Shown here one piece after another: positions 7,569 through 15,344 of a DNA stretch of 15,431 nt (positions are counted from its first letter, which is position 1; each line of letters starts with the position of its first letter). Both the position numbers and the translations under genes were made by a program. The stretch covers positions 1 through 15,431 of the forward strand of contig JAAHHL010000063.1 in assembly GCA_010672185.1 (NCBI GenBank). Direction: 5' to 3'. This stretch comes from Caldora sp. SIO3E6 (lineage in GTDB: Bacteria > Cyanobacteriota > Cyanobacteriia > Cyanobacteriales > Coleofasciculaceae). A model generated the notes under the pieces. That model ran no database searches and had not been told where the DNA came from. It was given only the letters and a program-made list of their open reading frames with translations.

Positions 7569-9485
7569 ATGAACCCAGGTTCTGTCAACATTTACGAGTT
7601 CCGTCGTGGCTTTGCTCATCAACTTCAAGGTGAGAGTTGGGTTTCTACAGGTTTTTATGGCCCTAAATATGTTGGAATAACCTTTGAGGGCGAAAAAATT
7701 CCCCAGGAAATAATCAGAGCAATAGCTAATGAAGCTTTTCAAGTTTCTCAGTTAGTATCTTGGGAAGAGTTTGAAAAACTTTCCTTGGCAGAAAAACAAG
7801 CAATAGGTAGTCTGGAATTTAATAGACAATTTGTTTCAGGTATAGCCTTAGTTGGTAAGACTCTTGATACATGGGCAGTGCTAGCAGTCATTACGGGGGC
7901 AATTGATTTTGCTCCTCGCTACTTGACTGTTCAGCGTTATTTTTGTTGTCAAAAGTCTGACGATTATGATGCTATGGCTACATTAATAACTTGGTGGGTA
8001 GAAAAACAATTAATTTTTGATATTTTTGATAATGATCTTGGTCAAGTATATCAAGCTTATCCAGTTATTGAGGAACAGGAACTTAATAATACTCTGTTAA
8101 GCTACTCACCTTCTGCTTACAATAATTTGTATTTGATATCCCCAGAACTCGATTTATCCAAGAATAACCTGTTAAGCATTTCATCTACTTGTTCGCAGTT
8201 AGCATCCCAAAATCGAAGCACTGCTACTTGGGCTTTTAATGTAAACCAGTTAAAAAGGCCAGAACTTTTTACTTTAGTACAGGCTGGTACAAGTGAATTT
8301 TATCAACAATATATTTTTCATCAGTCAGTTGTTAGTGGCAATGCTAATTTAAGCATTGCTAGAGCTAACTATGGGCAAGCTTCACAAGAACATCTATTTG
8401 AATTAGCCCCTACTTTATCTGAATTCATTACCAAGGGTAAATTATCTTCTGAGCAAATTGAATTCTTTAAGCAAGAGCTCAATAAGGATTATAATTCTGA
8501 GGGTTGGCAAAAATTGTTCACAGATTTATTGAACAACAAAGTAACTGACGAAAAATCTATGATTCGTTTATTGACTATTGAAGCGTTAATTATACCGAAA
8601 AATTCTGTAATTTTATTTCAAGAATTACTGAGAAGTAACAATGATACATGGAAAGATTTTGATAAAATACAAGAGAGTTTGTTTGTTTTAGAGGATGAAT
8701 TAAATGATAAGGCAGAGAAAGGAGTTTGGCAAATCATAAACAATCTTATTGAGGACAAATTCAAACTTCCATTCTGGAGGTCTTTAATAACTGATATATT
8801 GAGAACTAAAAGACGTTTACTGGGTAATTTCTTTTGCGTTGGCAAAGGCAAATCTCTTTGGATAACTTCCTTTGAGAAATGCTTATTAAAGTGGCTAGAT
8901 GAAAGACAATATGATAACTACATAGGTGAATTTATTCCTTCAGAAGGAAAGATTAATCAAGGTAAATACTTGAATCTTGTCAAAATAATAGATAAAAGTA
9001 AGCTGCCTATAAAAAACGTATTTAATGCTTGGATTTATAGCCAAATTCTTAAGAAAAAAGTTCCAGCTAAGTTATATGAAGATGTTGACAGATATTATGG
9101 AAACCAATATCCTGAGTTTATCCAAACTTTAGAAAAAAAGCCTACTTTAAAGGATAGACTCGATGCAGTTGATGGTTTTTTCATGGCTCCAATTAGATTT
9201 CCTCATATTCCTGGACTTAGAAGAAGCCGTAATTCTTCGACAAGAGGAACTGAGATAATCCCGATAAGAAGACCTAGGAGAAATCATAGAAGACAATTTT
9301 CATGGTTAGATTCTTTGACTAAAATTTCAGTAATTATATTTAGTTTTTCATCTGTCATATCAGTTGTATCTGTACTGTTGAATGGTAGTAATTATATTGT
9401 TGTTGATGATATACTTTTTTTAATTATTTTAATATCAGGTATAGTATTGATGATTTTATGTGTTGTCCAGTTTTTCAAAAGATAG
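7569..9485 (+). CDS. GTPase-associated membrane-anchored protein, function unknown
   Basis: I chose ATG 7569 (638 residues) because AGGTGG at 7558-7563 is an ideal ribosome site for it; the upstream in-frame GTG at 7560 is part of that site. Residues 1-170 form an alpha/beta region beginning NIYEFRRGFAHQL. The middle (about 190-540) is largely helical with many acidic and Lys residues. A strongly basic stretch at about 551-576 holds ten Arg in 26 residues. Two membrane helices follow, about 586-604 and 616-635, ending in FFKR. No nuclease, protease or nucleotide-binding motif is recognisable. By position directly after a GTPase pair it could correspond to the GTPase-associated proteins (GAP1-like) reported beside double GTPases, but I cannot confirm homology. 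It may be a membrane platform, regulator or effector for the GTPases. Confidence 0.85.
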   Translation: MNPGSVNIYEFRRGFAHQLQGESWVSTGFYGPKYVGITFEGEKIPQEIIRAIANEAFQVSQLVSWEEFEKLSLAEKQAIGSLEFNRQFVSGIALVGKTLDTWAVLAVITGAIDFAPRYLTVQRYFCCQKSDDYDAMATLITWWVEKQLIFDIFDNDLGQVYQAYPVIEEQELNNTLLSYSPSAYNNLYLISPELDLSKNNLLSISSTCSQLASQNRSTATWAFNVNQLKRPELFTLVQAGTSEFYQQYIFHQSVVSGNANLSIARANYGQASQEHLFELAPTLSEFITKGKLSSEQIEFFKQELNKDYNSEGWQKLFTDLLNNKVTDEKSMIRLLTIEALIIPKNSVILFQELLRSNNDTWKDFDKIQESLFVLEDELNDKAEKGVWQIINNLIEDKFKLPFWRSLITDILRTKRRLLGNFFCVGKGKSLWITSFEKCLLKWLDERQYDNYIGEFIPSEGKINQGKYLNLVKIIDKSKLPIKNVFNAWIYSQILKKKVPAKLYEDVDRYYGNQYPEFIQTLEKKPTLKDRLDAVDGFFMAPIRFPHIPGLRRSRNSSTRGTEIIPIRRPRRNHRRQFSWLDSLTKISVIIFSFSSVISVVSVLLNGSNYIVVDDILFLIILISGIVLMILCVVQFFKR

Positions 9486-9552
9486 ATAAGATAACTCAAA
9501 CAGAGATTTGAAATGTTTATGTTTTTTATATTATGTATACCCTGAGACATCC

Positions 9553-10605
9553 ATGCGTAACTACCTCTATTTTTGGATTGGAATTATAGCTTCAATATTT
9601 GGTTGGAGTGTTGCTCAGTTTCTAGTAGTAGATTTACGACCATTTTGGGAAAATACGAATTTAACTTTTTTCTTAAAATTTCCCTATACAGTTAGATTTG
9701 TAATAATTACCAGTTTTCTAGCTATTGGTATAGTTAAAGCTGAAGTATTTCTCAGTCATCCTACGAGAATAAAAGCTGGTCTCCGAATTATACGCTGGCC
9801 TTTATTCATGGCAATAAGCTCAGCTATTCTGTCTGGATTATTATCAGCATTGATTAGTTATCTTCTCAAACTATCACCGTTGCCTGCTTTCTTTATTAGA
9901 CTAGTTGATTGGATTTTAATCGGAATAGCCGTTGGTTTTGCGGAAGGAACAAGTTGGTATTTACGCTCTCTAGTGAAAGAAGAACTAGATGTTCAACAAG
10001 TACAAAAGCGCTTATTCACTAGTTGTCTGATGGGACTATTGGGGAGTATTACAGCTTTTATAATCTCGGAAAGATATCTCAACCAAGACTTAATCAGCTT
10101 TATGTTACTTGGTGGGTTACTAGGAGGAGCATTGAGTGTAACTAGCTCACCGAGTTCTCAGCCTGCTTTGAGGGCAGGAGAAGGCTTTGAACCTACTCGC
10201 AGTAACTCTGAGTCAGGAAAAAACCTGATTAGGGGAAAACTAAAATTTGCTAATAATAGTCGTACTCGAAAAATTGAAGAAGGATTATCTATAGAACTAC
10301 CGAAAAAAGGAGAAGTATTAATCGGTTCAGACTCAGAAGCACAGATTTACATTAGTGACTTGCCCCAACACAGTGCCAAAATTTCTATAGATAATGATGG
10401 AGTCTGGATATTTCCTTGTGACACTAATGGCATTACGATGAAAAATCGCCAGCTTTTAATAGAACCATGTATAAATCCTGAAGAACAAGGTGGTGAAAAA
10501 CTTAGACATAACCAAATTATTACTTTCAAAACCCAAAGTAATACAGAAATAAGAAAACATGTGAGGTTTGTTTATTATGACCGTTTTCTCGACCCTGAAG
10601 CTTAG
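9553..10605 (+). CDS. Six-helix membrane protein with C-terminal FHA-like domain
   Basis: I start at ATG 9553 (350 residues); a TTG at 9508 could extend it by 15 residues but has no better ribosome site, and MRNYLYFWIG is a natural start. Residues 1-197 contain about six hydrophobic helices (roughly 6-25, 45-62, 82-106, 115-132, 156-172, 181-197). A Ser/Pro-rich linker (198-225) leads to a beta-rich domain at about 227-345 with VLIGSDSEAQIYISD and LPQHSAKI, the spacing of a forkhead-associated (FHA) phosphothreonine-binding fold. FHA domains normally have GR before the Ser-x-x-His motif; here it is GS, so phosphopeptide binding may be altered. Neighbouring kinase and PP2C genes fit a phospho-reader role. 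The 3' end overlaps the next gene by 29 bp, pointing to coupled translation. Confidence 0.85.
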   Translation: MRNYLYFWIGIIASIFGWSVAQFLVVDLRPFWENTNLTFFLKFPYTVRFVIITSFLAIGIVKAEVFLSHPTRIKAGLRIIRWPLFMAISSAILSGLLSALISYLLKLSPLPAFFIRLVDWILIGIAVGFAEGTSWYLRSLVKEELDVQQVQKRLFTSCLMGLLGSITAFIISERYLNQDLISFMLLGGLLGGALSVTSSPSSQPALRAGEGFEPTRSNSESGKNLIRGKLKFANNSRTRKIEEGLSIELPKKGEVLIGSDSEAQIYISDLPQHSAKISIDNDGVWIFPCDTNGITMKNRQLLIEPCINPEEQGGEKLRHNQIITFKTQSNTEIRKHVRFVYYDRFLDPEA

Positions 10606-11755
10606 TTTAATTACTTTGCTAACTATAGTTTTGAGCCCTCTAACACCAGCGTCTGCTAATTCTATTGCAATTTCTCGTCTTTATGATTGGAACCAAAGAG
10701 TATATTTACGGGTCAAGGTTGTTGACGATAATAATGTACCAATTAAAAATTTGAATCAAGCAGATTTTACTGTTACTGCTAACGGAGAACCAATAGAAAA
10801 TTTTACTCTCGTCAAGCCTGAGGATGTCAAACCAGATCCTAGCCGTCTAATTATTTTGTTGGACATGAGTGGTAGTATGAATAGCCCAGACAATAGTGGT
10901 GAAATAAGAGGCATTGCTGCTACTCAAGCAATTCGGTCTTTTACCAATTATATGGAGACCCAAAACTTACCCACCGAAGTTACAGTTATTCCTTTTGCTA
11001 AAAGAGGACAAGGTTGTGGTAATGAGGGCTATACTCCACCTTTAGTCACTAGCGAAGCTATCAGTAATAAATTTTTTGCACCAGGAAGCACTGAATTACT
11101 AAATCAACTCTCAAGTATAGAGCGCAAATTCAAGGAGAAAAAAAAATATAAACGTCCTTGTGGAAGTACTGACATTCGCCAACCTCTGAAAACTGCTATT
11201 CAATATTTCCAAACTAATTATGCTGAGGATGAAAATATTAGCGCTCCAAAAACTCGTTTGGGCATCATACTAATTTCCGATGGCTACGATCAGGTTTTAA
11301 GTAGCGATCCATCAGAACTTGGAAAAGTTGAAAAGTTGATTAAAAATAGCCCTTTAATTACTATAAACACTCTAGGCTATGGATTAAGTAATGGGAAGGG
11401 AGAAGATAGAGTTGATACTGTTGTGCTTGAACGTATAGCCAAAGCTTCTGGGGGATTTAACAAGTTCTCTGGAGATGAAGCTGAAATTCAAGCAGCATTA
11501 GAAGACTTTCTAACGGCATTATTAGGAGAATACGAAATTAACTACCAGCCAACTATTACCGAGCGTGAATCTCAACAAACTGTTGAAGTTGGTTTTGCTA
11601 CAGTTTCAGCAAAAAAGAGGTTTCGTATCAACAGTTTACCTACTCTCCCTCTTGACACCAGGGTTCAAATTTTAGCGTTAACTCTAGGTCTTGGTTTGAT
11701 CTTAGTAGTTTTACCCTTTTTGTCTTGGAGGTGGTTGCTGGAGAAAAATGCCTGA
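10577..11755 (+). CDS. Secreted, membrane-anchored vWA domain protein
   Basis: ATG 10577 gives 392 residues and has GAGG at 10563-10566 as ribosome site; a TTG at 10568 is less likely. Residues 1-27 are a signal peptide (hydrophobic core, then PASAN). Residues 35-80 form a beta-strand domain (VYLRVKVVDDNNVPI) as seen before vWA domains of the VWFA-related group. The vWA domain covers about 90-315 with a complete MIDAS: DMSGS (Asp96, Ser98, Ser100), Thr198 and Asp235 in ISDGYD, so metal-dependent ligand binding is expected. A membrane helix at about 364-385 is followed by a short basic tail. The domain is therefore probably outside the cytoplasmic membrane, tethered by its C-terminus. It overlaps the FHA gene and may sense an external or envelope partner; that role is inferred. 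Confidence 0.92.
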   Translation: MTVFSTLKLSLITLLTIVLSPLTPASANSIAISRLYDWNQRVYLRVKVVDDNNVPIKNLNQADFTVTANGEPIENFTLVKPEDVKPDPSRLIILLDMSGSMNSPDNSGEIRGIAATQAIRSFTNYMETQNLPTEVTVIPFAKRGQGCGNEGYTPPLVTSEAISNKFFAPGSTELLNQLSSIERKFKEKKKYKRPCGSTDIRQPLKTAIQYFQTNYAEDENISAPKTRLGIILISDGYDQVLSSDPSELGKVEKLIKNSPLITINTLGYGLSNGKGEDRVDTVVLERIAKASGGFNKFSGDEAEIQAALEDFLTALLGEYEINYQPTITERESQQTVEVGFATVSAKKRFRINSLPTLPLDTRVQILALTLGLGLILVVLPFLSWRWLLEKNA

Positions 11756-11885
11756 AAATACTCATCTCTTTTTCTATGTCTCTGGAGAATTTTACTTACA
11801 ACATGATTATGTATGTTATCTTGGTATAAGTTCTATCTTAAGACAGAAGACAAATCTTCTTGACAAACTTTGCAGTTTGTCTTAA
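11748..11885 (+). CDS. Possible 45-aa ORF coupled to the vWA gene
   Basis: An ATG at 11748, inside the last codons of the vWA gene, has GGAG (11740-11743) 4 bp upstream and opens 45 codons to a TAA at 11883. The peptide starts MPENTHLFFYVSGEF and is rich in Tyr, Phe, Leu and Cys. Overlap by 8 bp and a good ribosome site suggest coupled translation. No family is recognised. Its 3' end lies within stem-loop sequences, so it may be a leader peptide or a chance ORF. Confidence 0.35.
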   Translation: MPENTHLFFYVSGEFYLQHDYVCYLGISSILRQKTNLLDKLCSLS

Positions 11886-11892
11886 ACAAACT
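11845..11892 (+). promoter_or_regulatory. Cluster of alternative hairpins before TerY-like gene
   Basis: Three potential stems are seen: AGAAGA/TCTTCT (11845-11860, CAAA loop), GACAAACT/AGTTTGTC (11862-11869 with 11874-11881, 4-nt loop), and AGTTTGT/ACAAACT (11874-11880 with 11886-11892). The last two share the central arm and are mutually exclusive. No T-run follows. The same bases could instead be a promoter: TTGACA at 11860-11865 with TAAACA 17 bp later, a poor -10 match, the dyad lying between them like an operator. Which reading is right is unknown. Confidence 0.45.
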
Positions 11893-11927
11893 AATTCCAC
11901 ATTTATCAAACATGGAGGTACTGAAAA

Positions 11928-12653
11928 ATGAGTCCACTGCCAGGAGGAGAATTAGCAAATAGACCGCTACATTTTATCTGGATTTGTGATTGTTCTGGTT
12001 CTATGTCGATTGATGGCAAAATTCAGGCTCTTAACACTGCTATTAGGGAAGCAATTCCTGCAATGCGCGATGTGGCTCAAGATAATGCCAATGCCGAGGT
12101 ATTAGTTCGAGCTGTTAAGTTTTCTGATGGTGCTCAGTGGCATGTAGCGACACCAACACCGGTTGATAGCTTTAATTGGACTGACTTAACTACGAGTGGT
12201 CTTACTGATATGGGAAAAGCCCTTTCCCTAGTAGCAGAGCAGCTGAAAATGCCTCCCATGACTAACCGAGCTTTGCCTCCAGTTTTAGTACTGATTAGTG
12301 ATGGCTACCCAACTGACGACTTTAACAGTGGGTTAAGAAATTTGATGGAGCAACCTTGGGGAAAGAAGGCAGTTCGTATAGCGATCGCTATTGGTGGAGA
12401 TACAGACAAGGAAGTTTTGCGCAAGTTTATTGCTCATCCAGAACTACAGCCTCTTGAGGCTAACAATGCTGAGACTTTAGTCAGGTTCATTAGGTGGGCT
12501 TCAACTGCCGTATTACAATCTGCTTCATCACCATCGAGTCAACCCCGTCCATCTACGACAACAACAGGAGGAGAAACTGCTGCCGCAGTGAATGTTCCAG
12601 TTCCTAGCACACCCCCTCCCAGTAGCAACCCTGATGAAGACGATGTTTGGTAA
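11928..12653 (+). CDS. TerY-like vWA domain protein
   Basis: The 241-residue protein resembles TerY/YegL, cytoplasmic vWA proteins of tellurite-resistance-type and related phosphorylation loci. RPLHFIWICDCSGSM gives the MIDAS DxSxS (Asp21, Ser23, Ser25); Thr93 in GLTDMGKAL and Asp125 in ISDGYPTDD complete it. The vWA domain covers about 12-195. No signal peptide or membrane helix is present, unlike the preceding vWA protein. The C-terminal 45 residues are Ser/Thr/Pro-rich, low in complexity and end acidic (NPDEDDVW), which is a plausible target for the neighbouring kinase. GGAGG at 11914-11918 is an excellent ribosome site. With the next two genes it forms the TerY-P triad known from published gene-neighbourhood work, in which the vWA protein is thought to be substrate or scaffold. 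One HIP1 site (12381). Confidence 0.93.
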   Translation: MSPLPGGELANRPLHFIWICDCSGSMSIDGKIQALNTAIREAIPAMRDVAQDNANAEVLVRAVKFSDGAQWHVATPTPVDSFNWTDLTTSGLTDMGKALSLVAEQLKMPPMTNRALPPVLVLISDGYPTDDFNSGLRNLMEQPWGKKAVRIAIAIGGDTDKEVLRKFIAHPELQPLEANNAETLVRFIRWASTAVLQSASSPSSQPRPSTTTTGGETAAAVNVPVPSTPPPSSNPDEDDVW

Positions 12654-12695
12654 GCGGGTGAAAACATCACACTCATTAGATGAGGACAGTACGTC

Positions 12696-13934
12696 ATGGT
12701 AAGGAATAAAGAACAAAAAAAATGGCACATATTAAAAAGCTCTGTTCAAGGAGCCAGCCACAAACGTAAAGACTTACCCAATCAAGATGCCATTGAATTT
12801 TGGCAAGAACCAGATTCTGCAACAGGTCTTCCGTTAATCTTGGCAATTTCTGATGGTCATGGCAGTGCCAAAAGTTTTCGTAGCGATGAAGGGTCTCGCT
12901 TAGCAGTCGCAACTGCGGTAGAAATACTACGAGGTTTTGTTGACCAAGACAGTGATAGAGAGAATCTCTCCGCTGTTAAAGCTTTTGCTCAAGAGCAACT
13001 TCCCAAAAGGATTGCATCTACTTGGAGACAAAAGGTTGAAGACCATATCCAGGACAATCCCTTTCGTGACGAGGAACTAACTAAACTAGAAACTCAAGAA
13101 GATATCTCGGCTCGTCAAAAAGTAGAAAAAAATAACCTGATCGCTTATGGTGCAACTATTCTATCAGTGTTAGTAACACAGGATTATATCCTTTACTTGC
13201 AGCTTGGTGACGGAGACATTTTTTGTGTTGACACTTTTGGAGAAACTGAAAGGCCGTTACGTACCAATGAGAATCTAATCGCTAATGAAACAACTTCACT
13301 CTGCACCAAGGAAGCATGGCGTAATTTTGATATTGAAATGGTGCGACATTCAGAATCTCCGCCAAAGATGATTCTGGTCGCTACCGATGGTTATGCTAAC
13401 TCTTATCCTTCAGAACAGGAATTCCTAAAAATTGGCAATGATTATTTAGGAATGATTCGTGACTACGGAATAAGAAAAGTAGAAGGACAATTAGAGAATA
13501 TTTTAGAGCGAACTTCTCAAGGTGGGAGTGGTGATGATATTACTCTTGGGATTATCAAACTATTAGACGAGTGGGATTTAAAGGATAGGGTAGATAAGGC
13601 TCATGAGCAGATTAACACATTTGCAGACCAATATGAAGAGAATAACCAAAGGATTGAATTGATATCAACAGAGACTGAAGAACTTAAGCAAAAATTAACT
13701 CAATTAGAAGCTCGTTGTGGTAATGTACAACAAAAGCCCAATCAAGAAAATCAGCAAGAAGAGACAGAGGGTGGTAAATCACCTAATTTTTTTATCATGA
13801 TGATAGTTGTTTCTAGTATGGCACTAGTACTCAGTGTTGTCTCCAGTGTCAGTATCACTCTTTGGTGGGTAGATTCTAAAACAATTTCTCCTCAATCATC
13901 GAAAACCTTCAATTCTTCACCAAAATTACATTAA
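12696..13934 (+). CDS. PP2C-type phosphatase with coiled coil and membrane anchor
   Basis: The 412-residue protein contains a PP2C Ser/Thr phosphatase domain at about 12-290. Metal-binding and catalytic motifs are visible: NQDA (Asp31), ISDGHGSA (Asp53, Gly54), LQLGDGD, ATDGYANS (Asp231) and SGDDITLG (Asp280, Asp281), so the enzyme looks active. Residues about 120-147 are a charged helical insert. A Glu/Gln/Lys-rich coiled coil spans about 294-345, then a polar linker, then one membrane helix at about 365-392 and a short Ser-rich tail. The catalytic domain should therefore face the cytoplasm, tethered to the membrane. GAGGA (12682-12686) sits 9 bp before the ATG. The expected role is reversal of phosphorylation made by the downstream kinase, on the vWA and other operon proteins. 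Confidence 0.95.
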   Translation: MVRNKEQKKWHILKSSVQGASHKRKDLPNQDAIEFWQEPDSATGLPLILAISDGHGSAKSFRSDEGSRLAVATAVEILRGFVDQDSDRENLSAVKAFAQEQLPKRIASTWRQKVEDHIQDNPFRDEELTKLETQEDISARQKVEKNNLIAYGATILSVLVTQDYILYLQLGDGDIFCVDTFGETERPLRTNENLIANETTSLCTKEAWRNFDIEMVRHSESPPKMILVATDGYANSYPSEQEFLKIGNDYLGMIRDYGIRKVEGQLENILERTSQGGSGDDITLGIIKLLDEWDLKDRVDKAHEQINTFADQYEENNQRIELISTETEELKQKLTQLEARCGNVQQKPNQENQQEETEGGKSPNFFIMMIVVSSMALVLSVVSSVSITLWWVDSKTISPQSSKTFNSSPKLH

Positions 13935-13981
13935 GTTTATAGACAAAAAAACAGTAATTAAATTTAAAATTTAGGCAAAAA

Positions 13982-15304
13982 ATGAGTCAAATTTTACAAA
14001 CTGGGCAAATAATTCAAGCAAAAAATTCTGGGGCAACTTGCCAAGTAAAAAATCTCTTAGGTGCTGGAACCCAAGGTGAGGTTTACAAAGTTGACCAGAA
14101 TAATTCCGAGATAGCTTTAAAATGGTATTTTCCTCAATGGATTAACCAAGATCCTGGACAGAAGCAAAGACTAGAAAAAGCCATTAGCTCCGGTGCTCCT
14201 AATGATAAATTTCTGTGGCCTATAGACTTGGCTGAAGCTCCAGATGTTGACGGATACGGTTATATAATGCGTCTGCGGGAGCCCCAGTTTAAAAGTATCA
14301 TTGATCTTATGAAACGTCGCGTAGAGCCAACTTTTCGTAACTTGGCAACTGCTGGCTTTGAACTAGTTGATAGCTATTATCAACTTCATGCAAAAGGACT
14401 ATGTTACCGGGATATTTCCTTTGGCAACGTCTTCTTTGACCCCGACAGTGGAGAGGTGCGCATTTGCGATAACGACAATGTAGATGAAGATGGTAAGCCT
14501 GGTGCAGTAGATGGCACTCCCCGTTTTATGGCTCCGGAAATTGTGCGGGGTGAGGCTTTACCCAGTACCCAAACTGATTTATTTTCTCTGGCAATCTTAC
14601 TGTTCTACATGCTATTTACCCATCATCCCTTAGAAGGTGCAAAGGAACAGGAAATTCATTGTTTCGACTTGCCTGCAATGACTAAACTGTATGGAACAGA
14701 GCCAGTTTTTATCTTTGATCCTGAAGATGATTCTAATCGTCCAGTTCCAGGTGAACAAGATAATCCTTTAGCTTTTTGGCCTATCTATCCTCAGTTTCTC
14801 AAAGATTTATTTACCAAAGCTTTCACTGAGGGAATTAGAGACCCACAAAATGGTAGAGTGCGTGAGACTGAATGGCGCAGCGCCATGATTAAATTGCGTG
14901 ATTCGATTATTTATTGCCCTCATTGTGGTGCTGAAAACTTCTATGATGTCCATGTACTCAAACAACAAAGGAAGCTTAATCCCTGTTGGTCTTGTGATAA
15001 AGAACTTCAAGTTCCCCCCCGTATCCGCATTGGGAAGAGTGTAGTTATGCTCAATTACGATACAAAGCTGTTCTCTCATCATATTGACGACCAAAAGAAA
15101 TATGATTTCTCCACTCCCATAGCAGAAGTTACCCGCCATCCCACAAAACCCAATCTGTGGGGACTGAAAAATTTATCTGAAGAAAAATGGGTAGTAACTA
15201 CCGCTGACAACTCGGTTAAAGAAGTTGAACAAGGACGAAGTACAACTCTTGCAGTAGGTACAAAAATCAACTTTGGCAAAGACCAAGGCGAGATTAGAAC
15301 TTAG
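13982..15304 (+). CDS. Divergent Ser/Thr kinase with zinc ribbon and C-terminal beta domain
   Basis: The 440-residue protein has a kinase domain at about 18-305: glycine loop GAGTQGEVY (27-35), ATP-binding Lys47 in ALKWYF, catalytic loop YRDISFGN (Asp144, Asn149) with Tyr in place of the usual His, DND (163-165) in place of DFG, and APE (184-186) in GTPRFMAPE. All strictly required residues are present, so activity is likely. A zinc ribbon follows with CPHC (312-315) and CWSC (335-338). The last 90 residues (from IRIGKSVV) look beta-rich and end in INFG, possibly an FHA-like fold without a clear phosphothreonine site. There is no membrane helix. It closes the operon, 47 bp after the PP2C gene; the pairing and the DNDNV variant fit the kinase of TerY-P triads. 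AGG lies 6 bp before the ATG. Confidence 0.95.
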   Translation: MSQILQTGQIIQAKNSGATCQVKNLLGAGTQGEVYKVDQNNSEIALKWYFPQWINQDPGQKQRLEKAISSGAPNDKFLWPIDLAEAPDVDGYGYIMRLREPQFKSIIDLMKRRVEPTFRNLATAGFELVDSYYQLHAKGLCYRDISFGNVFFDPDSGEVRICDNDNVDEDGKPGAVDGTPRFMAPEIVRGEALPSTQTDLFSLAILLFYMLFTHHPLEGAKEQEIHCFDLPAMTKLYGTEPVFIFDPEDDSNRPVPGEQDNPLAFWPIYPQFLKDLFTKAFTEGIRDPQNGRVRETEWRSAMIKLRDSIIYCPHCGAENFYDVHVLKQQRKLNPCWSCDKELQVPPRIRIGKSVVMLNYDTKLFSHHIDDQKKYDFSTPIAEVTRHPTKPNLWGLKNLSEEKWVVTTADNSVKEVEQGRSTTLAVGTKINFGKDQGEIRT

Positions 15305-15344
15305 GTGATTTGCTCTGAAAAAATGTACTGGCGCGACACACCTA

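Noticed and set aside
7151..7742. Minus-strand open frames at 7151-7357 and 7548-7742
   Set aside because: They lie opposite the second GTPase and the 638-aa gene, lack ribosome sites and do not look like protein families; the plus-strand genes explain the sequence.
12528..12912. Minus-strand open frames around the TerY/PP2C junction
   Set aside because: They are shadows of the Pro/Ser-rich TerY tail and the PP2C start; composition (Cys, Ser, Phe runs) is typical of antisense reading.
11928..15304. Tellurite-resistance operon
   Set aside because: Only the TerY-like triad is present; no TerB, TerC, TerD or TerZ-like gene is seen in the window, so a tellurite role is not supported.
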